Positions 7,301 to 11,104 of a DNA stretch of 11,104 nucleotides are shown one piece after another; within the stretch, counting starts at the first letter, position 1; each line of letters begins with the position of its first letter. Source of the DNA: Opitutia bacterium (GTDB lineage Bacteria; Verrucomicrobiota; Verrucomicrobiia; Opitutales; Seribacteraceae); assembly GCA_018695085.1 (NCBI GenBank), contig JABHOU010000176.1:1-11104 (forward strand), given 5' to 3'. The position numbers were made by a program, and so were the translations under genes. Below the pieces are notes generated by a model that saw nothing but the letters and a program-made list of their open reading frames with translations, was not told the DNA's origin and did not search any database.

Positions 7301-10300
7301 GGCAGGCATGTCATCGGATGAGGCGAAGATACTTCGATAAGATGAATCAGTGGAAGCCTTCCGTTCAATGTCGAAGGAGTTGGCCTTGGTCTTAGTCTTC
7401 CATTCAACCTTCATAGCATTGCCCAGTTTCAAGTCTTGGTCCGGATTTCGGACATTAAAGCTGATGGGTTCCGGACGAAGAGCTGAAAGGTGTCCGGGAA
7501 GGTCTATCTGAAGGGAATACTTGCCAGCACTAGGCAAGTAGAAGGAGAAGATTCCCTTGTCATCAGTTTCTCCGAATGCCTGTGTCAGTTCCTCCGCAGA
7601 TTGTTCAGGCGAGCCGGCAACATTGAAATCCCAGTCAGGCTCACCATCTCCGTCGTCGTCCTGATATGCCCAGACATGAGCGCGAGCGAGCGGAACATTA
7701 CGAGTTTCGCCCGTTTCATGGTCTTTGCGAGGGAATAGAATTTTTCCGTAGACATTTGAGGACTGTAGTTGGAGGTCGACTGTCTTGTTTGCATCGGACA
7801 AGTCCACATAAGTGGAGTTGGACTCACGGAAACCTCGGAATGCTTCGGAGTCGAAAGGAGGTTCGGCAAAAATCACCCAGTCGGCACGAGCAGGCAGATT
7901 CTTCAATTCATAACTGCCGTCGGAACGTGTGGTTACGTGGTCCAACCAGAGGAGGTAGTCTGAAGTGCGCGCAACGATCCTTGCCTTGGGAACTGAAGTA
8001 CCATCCTTGGTCTTTACCTTTCCGCTTATTGTTTTGCCGGCAGGTCGAGGGTCTCCCGCAGGTCCCTCTTGCTCGTCGGTATCCATCCAAGCGAAACCAA
8101 AGCGCTCGGCTTCGCTTTTCTCGAATGCCTTGAGCGTAACGCGTTCAAGCGTAGTTTCGTTCCCGTCTGTGAGAGTAACTGGAGCACCCGAGTCCCAATT
8201 GGTTTGTTGCCATACTCCGGAGCCGGATTCGGTCAGGATTCGATAAGCAGGCTCATACCCTTCTGCCTCTACCTCGACTTTGTAGGTGCCACCTGGAACC
8301 TTGAGTACATAGGTGCCATTGAAATCCTCGGAATGAAAGTCGCCAACCGATCGTACTTCGGGGAAGATGATTTCACCTTCTTCGTCCTCGGCGTCATGGA
8401 AGAGAAACCAAGCGAACTTAACAGGAGTAGAGGAGGTGGCGTCAACGACTTGGACGTGGACCGTGGCCGATGGTCGAGATTGAAGCACGAAGTTAACATT
8501 GTCTACGCCTCCTGCTCCTACCGTTACAGTACTTGCGTTATTGAAGTCTTCCGTGTTTCCGCCTGATTCCATGTAAAAGGCGGGAAGAACCGTACCGTCA
8601 AAGCGCTGAGCCAATATCTTGTAGGAACCTTCGGGGATTTCCGCTGAAAATACTCCCGTAGGAAGCCCCGTAGTTTCGTTGTGTTCGATGTGAAAATGTT
8701 TGGGCCAAGTGATTTCGTCATCATCTTGGGGGTCCACGAAGAGGACATCAGCCCAGATGGGGTTGCCTTCTGCATCTGTTATGCTTCCGGAAACACTTGC
8801 TATGGAGCGACCGTCAAGCGCGATGGCACCAAGGTCGTTCGCTTGGTTTGCATTAATTGTGATATCGACTACTTTTTCTTGGTAGGAATTGTCCCAAGAA
8901 CGAATTTCGGCTCTGAATGTTCCTGCCGGCGCCTTGTCTCGAATCTTACCATCGCGTTCAACAAACAGAACATGAACAGGGTGATCGGTTTTAACTTCTC
9001 CGCTTTCGATTGGAAACAATTCGATGACCACGCCCTCGACTGGGTTTCCGTTTGAGGTGACGGTGCCTGTTACTTCTCCCTGCTCATTTGAGACTCGATA
9101 TTCGGCCTCCAATACGAAGTCTTGAGAAAGGCTTGTGTTTGCGTCTGCGATAACGAACACAGTCGGGTTTTCATGTCCACCGGCCAATTGCGGTTTGTAG
9201 CCTGTTTCAGTTTCGGGATCATAGGCGTGAGCTTCCACATGATAGCGCCCAGGGGATACTTTTGCGACATAGCTGCCGTTAGAGTCTATTTGAAGGTCGA
9301 AGAAGACATGCTCGTTTGCATGCATTTGGTCGTGATCACCTGTGGCATTTCCTTCGGGAGCCTTGCCTATCCAAATGCCGAATTCCTTAAGGTTTTTTCC
9401 ACTGGTATCCGAAACCGATCCGGATATGCTTCCGAAATCATTCAAATCCAAGTTGGCTAAGGGGTCTAGCCAAGGATCTCCTATTTGAACTTCACCTGGC
9501 CCGAATTTGTGTTTAAAAGATACTTTGAGCATGGAGTCGACATTTCCGTCACCGTCAAAGTCTATAAAGGATTTAGCTATGTCATCGTCTCCCTGCTCAT
9601 CGGTCGAAGTTTCACCTGGCAAATCGTCGCGCTCCACTCCTTTGAAAGGGGTTCTGGAGAATTCGCTGCCTATGGTGCCTGCACCGTCACGACGGCTTCC
9701 CGCAACATGGAATAGAGAGGATTTTCCATTAGCCTGACTGGCTACTGCTGCCGAAACGTCCGAAGGGTCCCAGAGGCCGAATTGGTGCTGAAGAAGCTTT
9801 TTTGGAAGATAGGCTTCCACCAGAGCATTGGTGTTGGCCAGCCCATTCAGATTGAATCCTGCTACAGGATCCCAAGTATAGGATAGCTCCGGAGCCTGAA
9901 CGTCCTCGGGCACGACGTTTGTAATCAAGGTGGCTCCTTCACGGAACCTTTCGCCACCCATTTCAATGAGAATCCCGAAGGCGGACGAAATGTTGTCGTC
10001 GGCATTGCTTTGAGAGGCCACGGGATCAACGGTTTCGATCTGTATACTGATGGATCCGGGTTTATCCCATTCCGGCATGCGGTGCATGAATTCGGTCAGA
10101 TTCGCTCCGGTTACAACAAGATAGCGAGGAGGACCCATATCGTAGTTGAAGGTCAAGTTAAGCTTGGTGCCTGCGGGAAGGTCGGTCTCGGATAAGTCGA
10201 AATCTCCTGCGGAAACGTTGTCGTCTCCGGCCGACTTGTTCAACAGAGAGATACGGTAAAGCATCCCATTGTCCACGGGCATGTTGTACTCTGCCGTTTC

Positions 10301-11104
10301 CTGATGGTGTTCACCATGGTCGTCGTGACCTGCATGGTCGTCTGCGTGGTCGTCGTGTCCGCCCGCGGTTTGGTTGTGCTCGCCCGCGTGGTCGTCGAGT
10401 CCGCCTGCGGTTTGGTTGTGCTCGCCTGCGTAGTCGTCGTGTCCGCCTGCGGTTTGGTTGTGCTCGCCTGCGTGGTCGTCGTGTCCCGCGTGGTCGTCGT
10501 GTCCACCCGCGGTTTGGTTGCTTTCACCGACCCTACGCTGGTTAGCTTGCCTGTCTTGGCTTTGTTTTTTCTCTACTCGCTTGATATGGAAAAAAGCACT
10601 ATTGCCTTGACCCTCGGTGCGAACGACTCCCGTGGATTCGTCCTTCGTGAATGTGCCGCCATTGCCCCAACTGGAGGATTGGAGTTCTAGCTTCAGCCCT
10701 GCATCCAGATTCTGCAGTCTTTCCTGCCAAGGGTCTCTTTCCGATACAAAACTGCCGTTTGCATCGAAAATGACTTCCCTTTCGTCTTGCAGATACGCTA
10801 CGAATTCCATTGTGCCGTCGGCCTTCGTCCGTTCCTCGACGGTATAATGCATCTCTTGAGCTCCATCTTTGTACTTGGACTTAATGAGTGCTGCTGCTTG
10901 AGTGGGTAATTCGGCAGGTTTCCACTCCTCGAAGTCGGATTTTTCGTGCTTGTGCGTGTGGTAAACCTTAGCGTCGCGGCCTAGGGCTACCTCGAATTCT
11001 TCGCCATCTTTTTCGATTATCGCGAGGTAGATGAATTCCTTGCCCTGTCCATCTTCGGTGGGTTCGAGGGAGAATTCCTTCTCTACTTCCTGAATCTTGA
11101 CGCC
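4301..11104 (-). CDS. Giant modular exported/surface protein with 13 carboxypeptidase-regulatory-like repeats (5' partial)
   Basis: At least 2267 residues. The frame is open for 84 codons upstream of the ATG at 10852 to the window edge, so start and signal peptide lie outside. Residues below count from that ATG. Order: two PepSY-like units (the 84 extra codons to about residue 36); a short linker with SSWGNGG; a His/Asp-rich repeat (111-183); an unrecognised region (184-473) with DFDGDGNVD (431-439), a calcium-loop-like motif; thirteen transthyretin-like CarboxypepD_reg-type units starting near 475, 592, 684, 795, 940, 1032, 1235, 1330, 1424, 1517, 1622, 1716 and 1815, recognisable from h-x-G-x-V ... 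D-x-NG-S-F ... PG-x-Y/W-x-V; a fibronectin-III-like unit (1143-1225); a ZU5-like region (1907-2058) containing DGTEVTIPGGA and ending HFTNIATV; and a Trp-rich C-terminal module (2081-2175). No transmembrane segment, catalytic motif or LPXTG is visible in the part seen. A structural, adhesive or metal-binding surface role is inferred. Orientation opposes all neighbours except the glycosyltransferase, and its terminator is at 4237-4274. Confidence 0.92.
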   Translation of the reverse strand, partial: GVKIQEVEKEFSLEPTEDGQGKEFIYLAIIEKDGEEFEVALGRDAKVYHTHKHEKSDFEEWKPAELPTQAAALIKSKYKDGAQEMHYTVEERTKADGTMEFVAYLQDEREVIFDANGSFVSERDPWQERLQNLDAGLKLELQSSSWGNGGTFTKDESTGVVRTEGQGNSAFFHIKRVEKKQSQDRQANQRRVGESNQTAGGHDDHAGHDDHAGEHNQTAGGHDDYAGEHNQTAGGLDDHAGEHNQTAGGHDDHADDHAGHDDHGEHHQETAEYNMPVDNGMLYRISLLNKSAGDDNVSAGDFDLSETDLPAGTKLNLTFNYDMGPPRYLVVTGANLTEFMHRMPEWDKPGSISIQIETVDPVASQSNADDNISSAFGILIEMGGERFREGATLITNVVPEDVQAPELSYTWDPVAGFNLNGLANTNALVEAYLPKKLLQHQFGLWDPSDVSAAVASQANGKSSLFHVAGSRRDGAGTIGSEFSRTPFKGVERDDLPGETSTDEQGDDDIAKSFIDFDGDGNVDSMLKVSFKHKFGPGEVQIGDPWLDPLANLDLNDFGSISGSVSDTSGKNLKEFGIWIGKAPEGNATGDHDQMHANEHVFFDLQIDSNGSYVAKVSPGRYHVEAHAYDPETETGYKPQLAGGHENPTVFVIADANTSLSQDFVLEAEYRVSNEQGEVTGTVTSNGNPVEGVVIELFPIESGEVKTDHPVHVLFVERDGKIRDKAPAGTFRAEIRSWDNSYQEKVVDITINANQANDLGAIALDGRSIASVSGSITDAEGNPIWADVLFVDPQDDDEITWPKHFHIEHNETTGLPTGVFSAEIPEGSYKILAQRFDGTVLPAFYMESGGNTEDFNNASTVTVGAGGVDNVNFVLQSRPSATVHVQVVDATSSTPVKFAWFLFHDAEDEEGEIIFPEVRSVGDFHSEDFNGTYVLKVPGGTYKVEVEAEGYEPAYRILTESGSGVWQQTNWDSGAPVTLTDGNETTLERVTLKAFEKSEAERFGFAWMDTDEQEGPAGDPRPAGKTISGKVKTKDGTSVPKARIVARTSDYLLWLDHVTTRSDGSYELKNLPARADWVIFAEPPFDSEAFRGFRESNSTYVDLSDANKTVDLQLQSSNVYGKILFPRKDHETGETRNVPLARAHVWAYQDDDGDGEPDWDFNVAGSPEQSAEELTQAFGETDDKGIFSFYLPSAGKYSLQIDLPGHLSALRPEPISFNVRNPDQDLKLGNAMKVEWKTKTKANSFDIERKASTDSSYRSIFASSDDMPAGNVKSFVDSSVSPGKNYEYRVTAITTNGKQTLDSSEVKSSNPIIYLSPPQKTISGYVFDDSNNTISGAEVVAWREEGEGWSSILSSTDGSFELVAGPGKWELTVYRPHEVKVDWIYEKEPKRVGFNQDSAKESKSVNFTVTKAAGGKVTGRIAIPAGKTWADIYQYVSVDAFDHEGRGNWTNLELDSNGSFEIPLQPGNYEVSLWVGPELKGFGSSETKFARVGKNSVDLGEFKIDARDSKIEGTVKTNSGTALPNVEVWAWSEKGGWVSDVTNVSGGYSLPVSPGRWEVGFELLPAEDGSAPPYLPEPPKKVRVSKDKATPTLNFSVREARDTVKGTVYAAGKAASDLDAWAYARVAHSTEEEFDEILAEVPIDSRGKFEFPGVPGRYFVGLWMPPGSGYVNPSEKLLQLDENGNLIDLESNNSVVSEIVFNLEANDAVVSGTLKLNGTELTGLSGEVHAAKGDGGGWQTTPIEDNGTFSMTLSPGRWSLGYFIESDELNRKLPQHPAEPIEVIALKGQTVSKDFSLRSASATISGSINDENNASITSGTVFVWAHREGTGTLDEFWKEVETDENGTFSIPVLPGGEYEIGAFLPDDLREGGYLEPKVKTVDLSTNITGLSLSLGKLVENNFVKGTIRDDSNTSLGGAYVYAWSDDGRVIEGEADENGSYELRVPKGTVWHVGADYGETDDNGSETIYLAKTELDADLRDTESKSDLNLTLTKPDIKVPEGTNGTFDPTKDFVTKLPDGTEVTIPGGAANVPSTETSVRAVVTPTLKGLTKTAKDQPTSYAYSIELFDSSGKKVEGNFKKDVILKIPVDKNATLAKGLEPDNMEAKFYSTTKNSWDSLKSSTYDSNASVIYATTDHFTNIATVSNTSVSALASGLAKIDTSGASGDWYNLSWLGNFYDASGGWVYHETHGWLFSADADNGNFWFYDAELGWFWTGSEYYDESSTSKAEYVYSATHAGWLYFTTSNGKRKFYRYSDTKWINADGSEFTE
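4328..4612 (-). other. Tryptophan-rich C-terminal module, copy 2 (in the giant protein)
   Basis: Residues 2081-2175 of the giant protein repeat, in order, the landmarks of the protease tail: W-x-NL-x-WLGNF, W-x3-HE-x2-GW, FW, GW-x-WT, YV, W-x-YF, FY-x-Y and W. It is preceded by a Ser/Ala-rich linker (about 2059-2080). In both proteins the module is the last domain, followed by only 4-8 residues. That fits a C-terminal sorting, anchoring or glycan-binding role. Confidence 0.8.
4679..5134 (-). other. ZU5-like region ending in an HFT motif
   Basis: Residues 1907-2058 resemble the ZU5-type beta-rich domains found before the end of many bacterial surface proteins: an opening D-G-T-E-V-T-I-P-G-G-A strand, a V-T-P-T-L-K-G-L segment, a Y-S-I-E-L-F-D strand, a V-I-L-K-I-P-V-D strand, a W-D-S-L turn, and a closing strand with T-D-H-F-T-N-I-A-T-V. 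The family assignment rests on this pattern alone. The HFT (codons 4694-4702) matches the His-hydrophobic-Ser/Thr arrangement of self-cleaving ZU5-UPA and GPS sites. Confidence 0.55.
5228..7150 (-). repeat. Carboxypeptidase-regulatory-like units 7-13
   Basis: Seven consecutive beta-sandwich units (residues 1235-1875), each about 60-70 residues with linkers of about 20-40. They share a second-strand motif with Trp or Ala-Trp followed by a glycine-rich turn (VVAWREEGEGW, EVWAWSEKGGW, LDAWAYA, VHAAKGDGGGW, VFVWAHREGTG, VYAWSDDG). A later motif D-x-NG-S/T-F-x-x-P-x-x-PG-R/N-W/Y-x-V-G is also shared. No long identical DNA tracts are seen, so the duplications are not recent. Confidence 0.75.
7178..7426 (-). 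other. Fibronectin type III-like unit between repeat units 6 and 7
   Basis: Residues 1143-1225 contain MKVEWKTKTKANSFDIERK, then F-V-D-S-S-V-S-P-G-K-N-Y-E-Y-R-V-T-A-I. These are the W-strand, the IER strand and the PG-x-x-Y-x-Y-x-V signature of bacterial fibronectin-III domains. It splits the chain of carboxypeptidase-regulatory-like units into sets of six and seven, probably as a spacer or binding module. Confidence 0.65.
7487..9430 (-). repeat. Carboxypeptidase-regulatory-like units 1-6
   Basis: Residues 475-1122 hold six units beginning SISGSV, EVTGTV, SVSGSI, TVHVQV, TISGKV and NVYGKI. Units 1-4 end in PGRYHVEAHAYD-type strands; unit 4 (VPGGTYKVEVEAEGYEP) is the most canonical. Unit 6 carries an inserted acidic DDDGDGEPDWD (7628-7660), similar to thrombospondin-type calcium loops. 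These units are more divergent from one another than units 7-13. Confidence 0.7.
10304..10519 (-). repeat. 42-bp tandem repeat encoding a His/Asp-rich segment
   Basis: Residues 112-183 of the giant protein consist of a 14-residue unit, HNQTAGGHDDHAGE, in about four copies with minor changes (HDDY, LDDH). An inner 6-residue unit, GHDDHA, is additionally duplicated. On the DNA the anchor GCGGTTTGGTTG recurs at 10365, 10407, 10449 and 10509: two spacings of exactly 42 bases, then 60, where the extra 18 bases are one more GHDDHA unit. The His/Asp density suggests divalent metal binding. The repeats also create two artefactual open frames, one Thr-rich (-) and one Val-rich (+). Confidence 0.9.
10745..11104 (-). 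other. Two PepSY-like units at the visible N-terminal end of the giant protein
   Basis: The 84 codons before the ATG at 10852 plus the next 36 give two similar units. The first holds EFSLEPTEDG, FIYLAIIEKDGEEFEVAL and a His-rich HTHKHE tail. The second holds ELPTQAAALIKSKY, then M-E-F-V-A-Y-L-Q and V-I-F-D-A-N-G-S-F-V. The helix followed by strands ending in FDxNG is the pattern of periplasmic PepSY-like (BLIP-type) domains, which supports export of this protein. The assignment is by eye. Confidence 0.55.

Noticed and set aside
7666..8566. Several plus-strand open frames of 90-165 codons opposite the giant gene
   Set aside because: They are antisense to well-supported repeat units, overlap one another in different frames, and show no recognisable motif or ribosome site.
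10304..10519. CRISPR-like appearance of regularly spaced repeats
   Set aside because: The units are directly adjacent, in-frame coding repeats without unique spacers, and the spacing is a multiple of three amid a continuous reading frame.
10240..10527. Minus-strand open frame of 95 codons, Thr-rich
   Set aside because: It is a shifted-frame reading of the same in-frame repeat. The His/Asp frame continues for thousands of bases with coherent domains and is clearly the coding one.
10304..10690. Plus-strand open frame of 128 codons, very Val/Cys-rich and repetitive
   Set aside because: It is the antisense shadow of the 42-bp repeat in the giant gene. Its repetitive composition comes from the DNA repeat, and it matches no protein type.

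Overview
The window looks like bacterial DNA of about 50% G+C from a member of the Verrucomicrobiota, most likely the Opitutae/Puniceicoccales branch. I infer this mainly from a tryptophan-rich C-terminal module of a kind I associate with exported proteins of that group. It closes two unrelated proteins here. The lineage is from memory and was not searched.

Layout, left to right. (1) A secreted trypsin-like serine protease (+), whose frame is open to the left edge, so its start lies outside; it ends in the tryptophan-rich module and is followed by a good intrinsic terminator. (2) An ABC-2 type permease of the polysaccharide/teichoic-acid export kind (+), with no ATPase gene beside it. (3) A family 4 glycosyltransferase (-), convergent with the permease. 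(4) A short-chain dehydrogenase/reductase (+), divergent from the glycosyltransferase, with an unusual active-site substitution. (5) A very large modular exported or surface protein (-) filling bases 4301 to 11104; its frame stays open through the right edge (at least 2267 residues), so the ATG at 10852 is internal. A strong intrinsic terminator follows its stop codon.

The giant protein reads, from N to C terminus: two PepSY-like units, a His/Asp-rich stretch encoded by a 42-bp tandem repeat, an unrecognised region with a calcium-loop-like motif, thirteen carboxypeptidase-regulatory-like (transthyretin-type) beta-sandwich units with a fibronectin-III-like unit between the sixth and seventh, a ZU5-like region ending in an HFT motif, and the tryptophan-rich C-terminal module.

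As a working picture, the permease and glycosyltransferase fit surface-glycan synthesis and export. The protease and the giant protein look like two cell-envelope or secreted products delivered or anchored by the same C-terminal module. Nothing shows that all five genes form one pathway: they occupy several transcription units in both orientations. The least ordinary content is the giant protein and the module it shares with the protease.
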